Counted from the first letter of the stretch, positions 18,919 to 27,608 are shown. The stretch: 64,000 nucleotides of DNA from Stagnimonas aquatica (GCF_003730135.1 NZ_RJVO01000008.1:62001-126000); one strand, 5' to 3'. Notes: generated by a model from the letters alone, not told the origin. Made by a program: numbers and translations.

Positions 18919-19901
18919 TGACGGGCTCGCTGATGCGGCGGCTGACCACCACGGTCGAGCTGCCGGGCGAGGCGCCGCTGAGCATCGCCGCCGAGGTCTT
19001 TGCTCCGGACCAACTCACGCAGCCGCCGGTGGCGCTGGTCTGCCTGCCCGGTGGCGGCATGTCGCGTCGCTACTACGACCTGCGGTCTTCGGACGGCGAT
19101 GAGAGCTTTTCCTTTGCCCGCCAAATGGCCGGGCGTGGCTACCTCGTCGTCACCCTCGACCACGCCGGCATCGGCGACAGCGACAAACCCGCCGACAGCT
19201 ACGCGCTGACGCCGGAGCGGGTGATGCAGGCCAATGCCGAGGCCACCGCCCTGGTGCTGGAGCAGTTGCGCAGTGGCGCGCTGCTGCCGCAGTTCGGGCC
19301 GCTGCCGGCGCTGCGCAGCGTCGGCGTCGGGCATTCGATGGGCGCGATGTTCACGGTCTTGCAGCAGGCTGCCCACGCGCAGCACGCCGGCATCGTGGTG
19401 CTGGGTTTCTCCACCCGTGGGCTGCCGGAGTACGTCAGCCCGCGCGTGAAGGAGCTGGCCGCCGAATCGGTCGCTGCCGTGCGTGCCGAGGTGGTGCCTT
19501 TGGCGCGCAAGATGTTCGTCAGCGACTACCCGGAGATCAAGGGCTCGCCGACTTCCAACAGCATCTTTGCCGGCGCCAGCGCCGATCCGCGCGGGGTGGA
19601 GGCGATCAAGGCGGCGCGCGCGCCGCTGCTGCCGGTGCCGGCGTTCTTCTCGATGATCCCCGGCAACATCGCGCCGGAAGCGGCGCAGGTCTCCGTGCCG
19701 GTCTTCCTCGGCATCGGTGAGCGCGACATGGTGGGCGCGCCGCAGCAGGTGCCGGCCGCGTTCGCCGGCAGTCAGGACCTGACCCTGTACATCCAGCCCC
19801 AGGCCGGGCACAGCCACTTCCTGTTCGCCTCGCGGCGGGCCCTGTACCGGCGGCTCGACGCCTGGGTACGCACGGTGCTGGCCCATTTGGACGAGGTTTG
19901 A
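18918..19901 (+). CDS. alpha/beta hydrolase
   Basis: The product is 327 aa. The ATG overlaps the stop of the thiolase-like gene by one base, so translation is coupled. Motifs: 'CLPGGGMSRRYYDLR' (oxyanion region), 'VTLDHAGIGDSDKP', nucleophile elbow G-H-S140-M-G and a late His in 'QAGHSHFLF'. A plain cytoplasmic hydrolase without a leader; it could hydrolyse an acyl-CoA, lactone or ester of the pathway. Exact substrate unknown. Confidence 0.85.
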   Translation: MTGSLMRRLTTTVELPGEAPLSIAAEVFAPDQLTQPPVALVCLPGGGMSRRYYDLRSSDGDESFSFARQMAGRGYLVVTLDHAGIGDSDKPADSYALTPERVMQANAEATALVLEQLRSGALLPQFGPLPALRSVGVGHSMGAMFTVLQQAAHAQHAGIVVLGFSTRGLPEYVSPRVKELAAESVAAVRAEVVPLARKMFVSDYPEIKGSPTSNSIFAGASADPRGVEAIKAARAPLLPVPAFFSMIPGNIAPEAAQVSVPVFLGIGERDMVGAPQQVPAAFAGSQDLTLYIQPQAGHSHFLFASRRALYRRLDAWVRTVLAHLDEV

Positions 19902-19950
19902 GCCCGGGCGGCTCTGCCACAATCGCCGCCATTCATAGGAGGAGTTGCAC

Positions 19951-20262
19951 ATGGCGAAAACCGTGTTGAAGGCGGGTGGGCGGTTCAAGAGCGCGGTCTG
20001 CGAGACCCAGGTGATGGTCATCAAGGCCCCGGCCGGCGAATTCACGCTGAGCTGCGGCGGCGCCGACATGATCGCCCCGACCGCCACCGGCGGCGGCGAC
20101 CTGGACCCGGCCCAGGCCGGCGAGACGCTGATCGGTAAGCGCTACGTCAACGCCGACGAGTCGCTGGAACTGCTGTGCACCAAGGGTGGCAAGGGTTCGC
20201 TGGCGCTCGACGGCGTGGCGCTGGAGATCAAGCAGGCCAAGCAGTTGCCGTCTTCGGACTGA
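19951..20262 (+). CDS. small protein of unknown function
   Basis: The product is 103 aa with a strong AGGAGG site. It has no hydrophobic segment. Two Cys (in 'SAVCETQV' and 'FTLSCGG') and one later Cys ('LELLCTK') sit in a beta-rich sequence that looks like a small barrel. I do not recognise the family. It is embedded between the hydrolase and the acyl-CoA ligase in a co-directional cluster, so a role tied to CoA metabolism is possible. Confidence 0.75.
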   Translation: MAKTVLKAGGRFKSAVCETQVMVIKAPAGEFTLSCGGADMIAPTATGGGDLDPAQAGETLIGKRYVNADESLELLCTKGGKGSLALDGVALEIKQAKQLPSSD

Positions 20263-20272
20263 TTTGGATGTT

Positions 20273-20394
20273 CCCTCTCCCCTCAAGGGAGAGAGCAGGG
20301 GATGGGGTGCGCGGCAACGCTGTCCGGGTTCGCAGTCCGAGCTGAGCTTGCGGCCCTTGTTCCCAAAATCCCTCTCCCACCAGGGGCGAGGGGA
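20273..20394. repeat. paired inverted repeat, CCCTCTCCC family (locus 2)
   Basis: This is a more diverged pair. The left unit runs 20273-20307 and a shorter right unit 20370-20394, with a spacer of about 60 bp. It begins 10 bp after a stop codon and ends 23 bp before the next start. Confidence 0.75.
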
Positions 20395-20417
20395 ACTCAG
20401 AAAGCCAGGGTTCGCCC

Positions 20418-21905
20418 ATGAACATCTCCACCATCCTCGACATGGCCGCCGAAGCCTTCGGCGACCGCATCGGCGTCGTCTCCGGCGACAGCCGCTACAC
20501 CTATGCCGAGCTGCGCGCGGCGGCGGTCAATGCCGCTGCCGCGATCCGCGCCAGTGGTGCCAAGTACGTGGCCCTGCTCGACGTCAACAGCCCGGCGGCG
20601 CCGGTGGCGATCTATGCCGCCGCCTACGCCAATGTCCCCTACGTGCCGCTCAACTACCGGCTCACCGCGCCGGAGATCAACGAGCTGATCGAGCGCGTTG
20701 CCCCGGCCTATCTGGTGACCAGCGCCGACTACGCCAAGCTCATCACGCCGCGCGCCGATGTGCAGGTGGTGGACCGCGCCACCTTCCTGTCGCTGCCCGC
20801 GACCAGCGAGGAGCCGACGCCGGCCGACGACCCGCGCGAGGTCGCCGTGCAGTTGTTCACCAGCGGCACCACCGGCAAGCCCAAAGCGGCGATCCTGCGC
20901 CACGAGAATCTGTCGAGCTACATCTTCGGCACCGTGGAATTCGCCGCCGCCGACGAGAACGACGCGATCATCGTCACCGTGCCGCCCTACCACATCGCCG
21001 GCATCTCGGCGGTGCTGTCCTCCACCTACGCCTGCAGGCGCATGGTCCAGCTCGAAGGCTTCGACGCCAAGGCCTGGCTGGCGGCCTGCCGCGAGCACGG
21101 CGTCAGCAATGCCTTCCTGGTGCCGACCATGCTGCAGCGGGTGGTCGATCACCTGCACGACAGCGGCGAGCCGGCCAATCTTCCGGCCCTGCGCGCGCTC
21201 GCCTACGGCGGCGGCAAGATGCCGCTGACCACCATCCAGAAGGCGATGGCGCTACTGCCGGAGGTGGACTTCACCAACGCCTACGGCCTCACCGAGACCA
21301 GTTCCACCATCGCCGTGCTCGGGCCGGACGATCACCGCGCCGCTGCCAGCAGCGAAGACCCGGCAGTGCGCCGGCGCCTGGGCTCGGTGGGCAAGCCGGG
21401 CGCGGTGGAAATCGAGATCCGCAGCGACGAGGGTCAGGTGCTCGGCCCCGAGGAAGCCGGCCTGGTGTTCGTGCGCGGCCCGCAGGTCTCGGGCGAATAC
21501 CTGGCGCTGGGCAGCCAGCTCGACAACGACGGCTGGTTCCCGACCAAGGACCGTGGCTATCTCGACGCCGAGGGCTATCTGTTTCTCGATGGCCGCGCCG
21601 ATGACGTGATCGTGCGCGGCGGCGAGAACATCTCGCCCGGCGAGATCGAGGACGTGCTGCTGGGCCATCCGGCAGTCGCCGACGTGGCCGTGGTGGCGAT
21701 GCCCGACGAGCAATGGGGCGAGGGTGTCGCCGCCGCCATCGTGCTCAAGCCCGGCAGCGCCGCCGAGGTCGCCGAGTTGCAGGAGCTGGTGAAAGCCAGC
21801 CTGCGCTCCTCGCGCGTGCCGCAGAGGATCGTCTTCAAGGACGCGCTGCCTTACAACGAGCTGGGCAAGGTGCTGCGGCGGGTGATCCGGCAGGAGTTTG
21901 TGTAA
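20418..21905 (+). CDS. acyl-CoA ligase (AMP-binding family)
   Basis: The product (495 aa) activates a carboxylic acid to its CoA thioester via an acyl-adenylate. Motifs in order: P-loop 'TSGTTGKPK' starting at T148, 'AYGLTETSS', the hinge region 'KDRGYLDAEGYLFLDGRADD', and the C-terminal domain ending with the catalytic Lys region 'LPYNELGKVLRR'. It would feed acids into the CoA-dependent steps encoded around it. The chain length specificity cannot be read. Confidence 0.92.
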   Translation: MNISTILDMAAEAFGDRIGVVSGDSRYTYAELRAAAVNAAAAIRASGAKYVALLDVNSPAAPVAIYAAAYANVPYVPLNYRLTAPEINELIERVAPAYLVTSADYAKLITPRADVQVVDRATFLSLPATSEEPTPADDPREVAVQLFTSGTTGKPKAAILRHENLSSYIFGTVEFAAADENDAIIVTVPPYHIAGISAVLSSTYACRRMVQLEGFDAKAWLAACREHGVSNAFLVPTMLQRVVDHLHDSGEPANLPALRALAYGGGKMPLTTIQKAMALLPEVDFTNAYGLTETSSTIAVLGPDDHRAAASSEDPAVRRRLGSVGKPGAVEIEIRSDEGQVLGPEEAGLVFVRGPQVSGEYLALGSQLDNDGWFPTKDRGYLDAEGYLFLDGRADDVIVRGGENISPGEIEDVLLGHPAVADVAVVAMPDEQWGEGVAAAIVLKPGSAAEVAELQELVKASLRSSRVPQRIVFKDALPYNELGKVLRRVIRQEFV

Positions 21906-21944
21906 CAAGCCCGCTTTCACAAAGCCGGGGCGGGCGGTGCCCGC

Positions 21945-22637
21945 CTAGTTCGATGCGGCGGGCTGTGGACCGGGCCGGCGCCAGCGCCACAGCCGCATCC
22001 GGTACAGGCCCATCGCCGTGAAGTAGAGCGCGCCGGAGGCGAGCAGGGTCCAGGGAGCCTGCTCGAACATCGGCTTGCCGCTGAGTCCGGCCTCGCGGAT
22101 CAGGCGATAGTCGAGTCCGCCGCGCTGGGCTTCGAACAGTAGCCCTCCCAACACCAGTGACAGCAGATAGCTGGCGACTGCCATCGGCCAGTCGATCAAC
22201 TGCTCGCGCAGGCTGGGGTGATGGAGCGGTTGCGCCGACCAGCAGACCAGCAGCTTGCTGAAGAACAGCCAGCCGAACAGGGCATACAGCCAGGGCGCCT
22301 CGTAGTCGCGTGCGATGAGCCAGACGAACAAACCATAGAAGCCGGCGAGCCCCAGATGGGCCAGGGAGCGGAACAGGCGGGTCTTGGGCGCGTTGCCGAA
22401 GACGGCCATGAACACCCCGGAGTGGATCACCAGAAACTCCACCAGTACGGTGAGCAGCATCGGCTTGATCCAGTCGGTGCCGAGCAACCGGGGCTGCCAC
22501 CAGCACAGCAGGCAGGTGGCGGCGGTGGCCAGGTCAGGCAGCCCGCCCAGCAGCATCCTCCAGCGCGGCGAGGGTTCCAGGGCGGGGAGATCGGCGGTCT
22601 GCACGGTCGGGCGGTCCTGAGTGGCGCGGACAATCAC
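21945..22637 (-). CDS. multi-pass membrane protein of unknown function
   Basis: The product is 230 aa from a GTG start. About five to six hydrophobic segments are visible, among them 'MLLTVLVEFLVIHSGVFMAV', 'LAGFYGLFVWLIA', 'YALFGWLFFSKLLVCW' and 'VASYLLSLVLGGLLFE'. The first 25 residues are polar. The 'VEFLVIHSGVFM' block is shared with a family of uncharacterised inner-membrane proteins, as far as I recall. No transporter or enzyme motif. It is convergent with the acyl-CoA ligase and divergent from the SRPBCC gene. Confidence 0.7.
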   Translation of the reverse strand: MIVRATQDRPTVQTADLPALEPSPRWRMLLGGLPDLATAATCLLCWWQPRLLGTDWIKPMLLTVLVEFLVIHSGVFMAVFGNAPKTRLFRSLAHLGLAGFYGLFVWLIARDYEAPWLYALFGWLFFSKLLVCWSAQPLHHPSLREQLIDWPMAVASYLLSLVLGGLLFEAQRGGLDYRLIREAGLSGKPMFEQAPWTLLASGALYFTAMGLYRMRLWRWRRPGPQPAASN

Positions 22638-22712
22638 TCATCCGCCTGCGGGAGGCGCTATCTTCGCAGCCCGCGAAACTGGTCGCACTTCCGCGATCCG
22701 CCTCAGGCCGCC

Positions 22713-23159
22713 ATGTACGTCATCGAAAAGACCCTCGAAATCAAAGCCCCCGCCGCCGTGGTCTGGGAGGTCATCACCGATGTCGAGAAGTACCCGGAGT
22801 GGAATCCCTTCCAGGTCGAATTCCGCACCACGTTCAAGCCGGGCGATCCCATCGACATGCGGGTGAAACTGCTCGCCAGGCCGCAGCCGCAGCGGGAGTT
22901 CGTGAAGGAATACGTCGAGGGTAAACGCTTCGTCTACTGCATGAAGCCGGTGCCGGGCACGCTGTCCAGCCTGCGCTCGCAGGAGGTCGAGTCGCTCGGG
23001 CCGGAGCTGACGCGCTATCGCTCGCACTTCCATCTCGCGGGCTGGCTGCGGCATGTCGTCGTCGCCCTGCTTGGAGGCCGGCTGCAAGCCGGATTCGCGG
23101 GCGCCATCGCCGGTGTGCAGACGCGGTCCGAAGCGCTGTGGGCGCAGCGCAAGGCCTGA
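22713..23159 (+). CDS. SRPBCC (START-like) domain protein
   Basis: The product is 148 aa. The opening 'IEKTLEIKAPAAVVWEVITD' followed by 'YPEWNPFQVEF' is the classic polyketide-cyclase/START-like signature. The fold makes a hydrophobic pocket used to bind or cyclise lipidic ligands. The gene overlaps the presumed start of the following CoA transferase, so the two are expressed together. Ligand unknown. Confidence 0.87.
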   Translation: MYVIEKTLEIKAPAAVVWEVITDVEKYPEWNPFQVEFRTTFKPGDPIDMRVKLLARPQPQREFVKEYVEGKRFVYCMKPVPGTLSSLRSQEVESLGPELTRYRSHFHLAGWLRHVVVALLGGRLQAGFAGAIAGVQTRSEALWAQRKA

Positions 23160-24985
23160 GCCCCGATGCCGGCGCCGAGGCGCCGGAGCAGGCCGCGCGC
23201 GCCTACGCGCACTGGCTGCTGGGCGCACTGGGCCTAGCCCCGGAGCGAGAGCTGGCGCTGGCGGACGAGCATCCGGCGCTGAGCTGGGCGGGCAGCGGCC
23301 TGATGGCGCTGACCGGCGTTGCCGAGGGCCCGCCGCGCCTGCTGCCGAGCGCGCTTGCCGCCTGCGCCGACGGCGCCCTGGCGGCGCTCGCCAGCCTGGC
23401 CCCGGCCGGCGCGCTGGACGGCCTGCGCGGCTCCTGGCTCCTGGCCGAGCGTGCCGCCTACACCGGCTGGTTGCGCGCGGGTGCGGTGTCGATGGGCGGC
23501 AGCTGCCGGCTGCTGGCGACCGCCGATGGCGAACTTGCCGTGAACCTGGCGCGCGAGGATGACTGGGCCTTGCTACCGGCCTGGCTGGAGACCGACGTAG
23601 CCGCCGATTGGCCCTCGGTGGCCGCCGCGTTGCGCAAGCAATCGAGCGCGGCTCTGGTCGAGCAGGGCCGCCTGCTGGGGCTGGCACTGGCGCGTAGCCC
23701 GGAGCCGCAGCTTCCGCCTTGGCTGCTAGTCACACCGAGCTTTCCCCTCTCCCCTTGTGGGAGAGGGGTAGGGGAGAGGGGGGGGGCGCGCAGCGTGCCC
23801 CTCAGCTTCGCCAAGGAATTGCGCGGCAGCATGACCGATGCTGAAAAGGCGCTCTGGTTCCATCTCCGCGCCGGCCGTCTGCAAGGCCACAAATTTAAGC
23901 GCCAAGTGCCGCTGGGGCGCTACGTCCTCGATTTCGTTTGCTTTGGATCGAAGCTCGTCGTGGAGTTGGACGGCAGCCAGCATCTGGATAGCTTGAAGGA
24001 CGAACAGCGGGATGCCTGGCTACGACACGAAGGTTTCCGCGTGCTGAGGTTCTGGAACCATCAGGTGGTGAATCAAGGCGGTGCGGTGCTGGAGGAGATC
24101 CTGTGCCAACTGGAGGGCCCCCTCTCCCCTACCCAGACGGCCATCGGCCCATGCATGGCCGATGGCGTTCGGCGGGGCGAAGCCGTGCTTCGCCTACTTC
24201 CGCCTCACCTCCCACAAGGGGAGAGGGGTTCCAAGAAACTACGACCGCGCGTGGTCGATCTGTCCTCGCTCTGGGCCGGCCCGCTCTGCGGCCATTTACT
24301 GCTTCGTTTGGGCGCCGAGGTGGTGAAGGTGGAAAGCACGCAACGCCCCGACGGCGCCCGCCGTGGCGCGCCGGAATTCTTCGACCTGCTCAACGCCGGC
24401 AAGCGCAGCGTCGCGCTCGATCTCGGCAGTGCCGCCGGGCGTGAGCAGTTGCGGGCGCTGCTGGGCGAAGCGGACATCGTCATCGAGGCTTCGCGGCCGC
24501 GTGCGCTGCGGCAGATGGGCATCTCGGCCGAACAACTGCTGCGCAAAAATCCGGGGCTGACCTGGCTCAGCCTCAGCGGCTACGGCCGCGCGCCGGAGTG
24601 GGAAAACGCCATCGCCTATGGCGACGATGCCGGCGTCGCCGCCGGCCTGTCGGCGTTGCTGCGGCAGGCGCACGGCGAGCCCTTGATCTGTGGCGACGCC
24701 ATCGCCGATCCGCTCACCGGCATCCACGCCGCGCTCGCCGCCTGGGCGAGCTGGCGTCAGGGCGGCGGGCAGTTGCTGGCGCTCTCCTTGAGCGGCGTGG
24801 TGCGCGCGGCGCTGGACTTCGATACGCCATCCGATGTCGCTGCCCGGATGGCCGACTGGAGTCGGGTGCTGGCGCAGAGCGGCCAGCCGGTGGCGGCACC
24901 ACGGCGCCGGCCGGGCTCGGGAACGGCCTCTGCCCTGGGTGCCGATACCGCTGCCGTGTTCGCGGACTGGGGCCTCGCATGCTGA
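23138..24985 (+). CDS. CaiB-type CoA transferase interrupted in frame by a DUF559 nuclease cassette
   Basis: The frame is 615 aa (start uncertain; the ATG at 23138 lies inside the SRPBCC gene). Residues about 1-200 and 368-615 together make an ordinary CoA transferase: N-terminal part 'LSWAGSGLMALTG' and 'SMGGSCRLLATADGELAVNL'; C-terminal part 'VVDLSSLWAGPLCGHLLLRL' and 'FFDLLNAGKRSVALDLG'. Between them about 165 residues are foreign. They comprise translated repeat ('PLSPCGRGVGERG'), then a DUF559 domain from M232, then another translated repeat ('LPPHLPQGERGSKKL'). DUF559 is a Vsr-like PD-(D/E)XK fold; D265 and E276-x-D278-G are visible. No stop is introduced, so the enzyme may still fold around the insert. 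Confidence 0.85.
   Translation: MGAAQGLSPDAGAEAPEQAARAYAHWLLGALGLAPERELALADEHPALSWAGSGLMALTGVAEGPPRLLPSALAACADGALAALASLAPAGALDGLRGSWLLAERAAYTGWLRAGAVSMGGSCRLLATADGELAVNLAREDDWALLPAWLETDVAADWPSVAAALRKQSSAALVEQGRLLGLALARSPEPQLPPWLLVTPSFPLSPCGRGVGERGGARSVPLSFAKELRGSMTDAEKALWFHLRAGRLQGHKFKRQVPLGRYVLDFVCFGSKLVVELDGSQHLDSLKDEQRDAWLRHEGFRVLRFWNHQVVNQGGAVLEEILCQLEGPLSPTQTAIGPCMADGVRRGEAVLRLLPPHLPQGERGSKKLRPRVVDLSSLWAGPLCGHLLLRLGAEVVKVESTQRPDGARRGAPEFFDLLNAGKRSVALDLGSAAGREQLRALLGEADIVIEASRPRALRQMGISAEQLLRKNPGLTWLSLSGYGRAPEWENAIAYGDDAGVAAGLSALLRQAHGEPLICGDAIADPLTGIHAALAAWASWRQGGGQLLALSLSGVVRAALDFDTPSDVAARMADWSRVLAQSGQPVAAPRRRPGSGTASALGADTAAVFADWGLAC
23744..23784 (+). repeat. left flanking repeat of the DUF559 cassette
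   Basis: A full CCCTCTCCC-family unit (CCCTCTCCCCTTGTGGGAGA...) in the same orientation as the left units of loci 17596 and 60703. It is translated in frame as 'LSPCGRGVGERGG'. Confidence 0.85.
24118..24228 (-). repeat. right flanking repeat of the DUF559 cassette, split by another palindrome
   Basis: The inverted partner of 23744-23784. Its outer half (24118-24133) and inner half (24209-24228) are intact, but about 75 bp are inserted between them. The inserted DNA has two perfect hairpins, GCCATCGGCC / GGCCGATGGC and GGCGAAG / CTTCGCC. Confidence 0.8.
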
Positions 24986-26403
24986 TCCGCGAAGCCGAGT
25001 TGCCAGGCGGGGTGATCGCCGACCTGCGCATCGCTGCCGGCCGTATCGCCGAGATCGCACCGCGTCTGGCGCGGCGCGGCGCCGACGAGCCGCTCATCGA
25101 AGCCCAGGGTGGCGCCCTGCTGCCGGGCCTGCACGACCACCATCTGCACCTGTATGCGCTGGCGGCGGCGCTGGACTCGCTGCCCTGCGGCCCGCCGCAG
25201 GTGCACAGCGCCGAGGAATTGGGCGCGCGACTGCGGGCGCGGGCGCGCGAGCTGGCGCCGGGGGAATGGTTGCGCGGCGTCGGCTATCACGAATCGGTGG
25301 CCGGCGAGCTGGACCGCGATGCGCTGGACGCCCTGCTGCCCGGGGTGCCGCTGCGCATCCAGCAGCGCAGCGGCCGGCTCTGGCTGCTCAACTCCGCCGC
25401 GCTTGCCGAGCTCGAATCGGCGAGCGGCGACGATCCGCTGGAGCGCGTCGGCGGCCGCACCACTGGCCGTCTCTACGACGCCGACGACTGGCTGCGCAGC
25501 CGCCTGCCGCGCCGGCCGCTGAGCCTGGCGCGGGCCAGCCGCCTGCTGGCCAGCCACGGCGTCACCGGCGTCACCGACACCACGCCGCAGAACGATCTGG
25601 CCGCCGCCGAGGGCTTCGCCGCCGCGCAGGCGCGCGGCGAGTTGCTGCAGAACCTGATGCTGATGGGCGATACCAGTCTTGATGCCCTGCAGGATCGGCC
25701 GGGGCTGCTGCGCGGCGCGCGCAAGTTCCACCTGCACGATCACGAGCTGCCGGATTTCGAGGCGCTCTGCGCCGACATCCGCGCCAGCCATCGCGCCGGC
25801 CGCGCCACCGCCTTTCATTGCGTCAGCCGCACCGATCTGGTGTTCGCGCTCGGCGCCCTGCGCGAGGCTGGTGTGCGGGCCGGTGATCGCATCGAGCACG
25901 CCTCGGTGCTGCCGCCCGAGCTGCTGGAGGAGGTCGCCGAGCTGCGGCTGACGGTGGTGACCCAGCCAAATTTCATCGCCGAGCGCGGCGACGCCTATCT
26001 GCGCGAGGTCGCGGCCGAGGATCGCCCCTGGCTGTACCGTCTGCGTGGATTGCTGAACGCCGGGATTCCGCTGGCCGCCGGCAGCGATGCGCCGTTCGGC
26101 GAGCCCGACCCCTGGCGGGCGATGCGCGCCGCGATGGAGCGCCGCACCCGCGCGGGCCGGGTGATGGCGGCCGACGAGGCACTGGACGCCGACCAGGCGC
26201 TGGCTCTGTTCACCACGGCGCCGACCGCCCCCGGCGGTCCGCCCAGGCGGTTGGCGCCGGGCAGTGTGGCCGACCTCTGTCTGCTCGAAATCCCCTGGTC
26301 GGCCTGGCGACGCGCCGGCCTGGAGACGCCGCGCGTGCGCCTGAGCCTGCGCGGCGGCCTGGTCATCCACGCTGCCGAGGCGAACGTCGCCGGCGCTGCC
26401 TGA
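24979..26403 (+). CDS. amidohydrolase family 3 (YtcJ-like metal-dependent hydrolase)
   Basis: The product is 474 aa, overlapping the CoA transferase gene by 7 bp. A short beta domain ('MLIREAELPGG') comes before the metal-binding motif 'GLHDHHLHL' (H55xH57). Then come 'FHLHDHEL', 'TAFHCVSRTD' and 'RIEHASVLPPE' (two more His), and the conserved Asp in 'LAAGSDAPFGEPDPW'. This order is that of YtcJ-type enzymes, which hydrolyse amide or similar bonds. Coupling to CoA transferase and SRPBCC genes suggests a degradative operon; substrate unknown. Confidence 0.85.
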   Translation: MLIREAELPGGVIADLRIAAGRIAEIAPRLARRGADEPLIEAQGGALLPGLHDHHLHLYALAAALDSLPCGPPQVHSAEELGARLRARARELAPGEWLRGVGYHESVAGELDRDALDALLPGVPLRIQQRSGRLWLLNSAALAELESASGDDPLERVGGRTTGRLYDADDWLRSRLPRRPLSLARASRLLASHGVTGVTDTTPQNDLAAAEGFAAAQARGELLQNLMLMGDTSLDALQDRPGLLRGARKFHLHDHELPDFEALCADIRASHRAGRATAFHCVSRTDLVFALGALREAGVRAGDRIEHASVLPPELLEEVAELRLTVVTQPNFIAERGDAYLREVAAEDRPWLYRLRGLLNAGIPLAAGSDAPFGEPDPWRAMRAAMERRTRAGRVMAADEALDADQALALFTTAPTAPGGPPRRLAPGSVADLCLLEIPWSAWRRAGLETPRVRLSLRGGLVIHAAEANVAGAA

Positions 26404-26583
26404 GGCCCCGAGCCGGGAGGGTCACCGGGCTTTGCCCTGGCTCGTCCGGTCCGCCGGTAAGCGTCGCCCGGCCTCGCGGCGTTGACCTGTTCTCGATACC
26501 CCGCGCCAGCTCTCGTCCGTCCAGGGTAGGACTGACGCCCGGCGGGTCCTGAAACTGCCGGCATGAATCCACCGAGGACCGCC

Positions 26584-27333
26584 ATGCGCCGTCCGCCTCT
26601 CAGCGCCATTTCCGCAGATGCCGTCGCTCCCGCGCGTGTCGGCCGGCCGCCGCGCGTGAGCGTGCAGGCGATCATCGCCGCCGCGCTGGAACTGGGGCTG
26701 GAACAGGTCAGCCTCAAACAGATCGCCCGGCACCTGGGAGTGGCGCCGGCGACGCTGTATCGCCATGTCCGCAACCGCAACGAGTTGCTGCGTCTGGCCG
26801 CCTTCGAGCTGACGCTGGCGCGGCGGCTGCCCAGCGGCAACACCGAACACTGGTCGGAGCTGGCGACCCGCTACGCGGAAACCCTGTTCGAGTCCTTCGT
26901 CGCCGAGCCGCAGTTGATGAACGAACTGCTCAAGGGCCGCCTGGGGCCGCAGGCCGAGATCGACTTGCTGGATCAGTTCCTCGCGGCGGTCTGCCAGCAC
27001 GGCTTCGATCCCGAGCAGGGTGTGCGTCTGTTCCACAGCATCGGCACCCTGATGCTGGGGGCGGCGGCGGGCGCCATTGGTTTGCAGGCCAGCCGCGACT
27101 CCGGGCCGTCCTGGAGCCAGGCCGTGCACGACGCCCTCGCGGCCCGCGATGCCGACGAGCTGCCCTACGTGCGCCAGGTGTTTCCGCAGACGCTGGAACG
27201 CCAGCCGCACCACTGGTTGCCGGCCCTGCGCGCCCTGCTGACCGGCGTTGCGGCCCTGCGCGGCGAGGTGCTGCCCGAACCCAGCCCGCAGCAGCGCTAC
27301 GCCGCCGGGCGCCAGCCCGCCGATCGGCACTGA
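26584..27333 (+). CDS. TetR family transcriptional regulator
   Basis: The product is 249 aa. The ATG at 26584 is favoured because GAGG lies 7 nt before it; an ATG at 26563 has no ribosome site. A disordered N-terminus ending 'ARVGRPPRVS' is followed by the DNA-binding helices 'AALELGLEQVSLKQIARHLG' and 'APATLYRHVRNRNELLRLA'. The C-terminal part is helical with an unusual Pro-rich tail. It precedes rubredoxin, DUF2505 and DUF1329 genes and may regulate them. The 180 bp upstream (26404-26583) hold no other gene. Confidence 0.85.
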   Translation: MRRPPLSAISADAVAPARVGRPPRVSVQAIIAAALELGLEQVSLKQIARHLGVAPATLYRHVRNRNELLRLAAFELTLARRLPSGNTEHWSELATRYAETLFESFVAEPQLMNELLKGRLGPQAEIDLLDQFLAAVCQHGFDPEQGVRLFHSIGTLMLGAAAGAIGLQASRDSGPSWSQAVHDALAARDADELPYVRQVFPQTLERQPHHWLPALRALLTGVAALRGEVLPEPSPQQRYAAGRQPADRH

Positions 27334-27418
27334 GCGGCATCGCCGGCCGCGACCGCCCTCGTCCAGGGGCGCGGGAGTGGCGCAGCCAGCTTGGAGCCGG
27401 TCGCATCCCCAGGCATGA

Positions 27419-27430
27419 GTTTGATCAAAC
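27419..27430. promoter_or_regulatory. 12-bp perfect palindrome GTTTGATCAAAC before rubredoxin
   Basis: It lies directly before the AGGAG ribosome site of the rubredoxin gene. A regulator bound here would block translation initiation or late transcription. It does not have the TTGAT-N4-ATCAA layout of an FNR/Anr box. Confidence 0.35.
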
Positions 27431-27443
27431 CCAGGAGAACGCC

Positions 27444-27608
27444 ATGAAGAAGTGGATCTGTGTGATCTGCGGTCACATCTACGACGAAGCCAAGGGCATG
27501 CCGCAGAGCGGCATCGCGCCCGGCACCAGCTTTGCCGACCTGCCCGAGGACTGGACCTGTCCGGAGTGCGGCTCGCCCAAGGAGTCGTTCGAGCCGCATG
27601 ACGAGTAG
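27444..27608 (+). CDS. rubredoxin
   Basis: The product is 54 aa, an iron protein with four Cys at 6, 9, 39 and 42 ('CVICGHIYDEAKG' and 'DWTCPECGSPKESFE'). It passes single electrons, typically from rubredoxin reductase to a membrane alkane monooxygenase such as AlkB, or serves in oxidative-stress repair. The 'PGTSFADLPEDWTCPECG' block is the standard family core. Strong AGGAG site. No alkane hydroxylase or reductase is in the window, so the partner must be elsewhere. Confidence 0.95.
   Translation: MKKWICVICGHIYDEAKGMPQSGIAPGTSFADLPEDWTCPECGSPKESFEPHDE

Noticed and set aside
24757-26370. Long minus-strand open frame opposite the amidohydrolase (537 codons)
   Set aside because: Composition (Gln/Arg/Gly/Ala) is typical of antisense GC-rich shadows; the plus strand carries all catalytic motifs.
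27419-27430. FNR/Anr box before rubredoxin
   Set aside because: The palindrome is TTTGATCAAA with overlapping halves, not TTGAT-N4-ATCAA.
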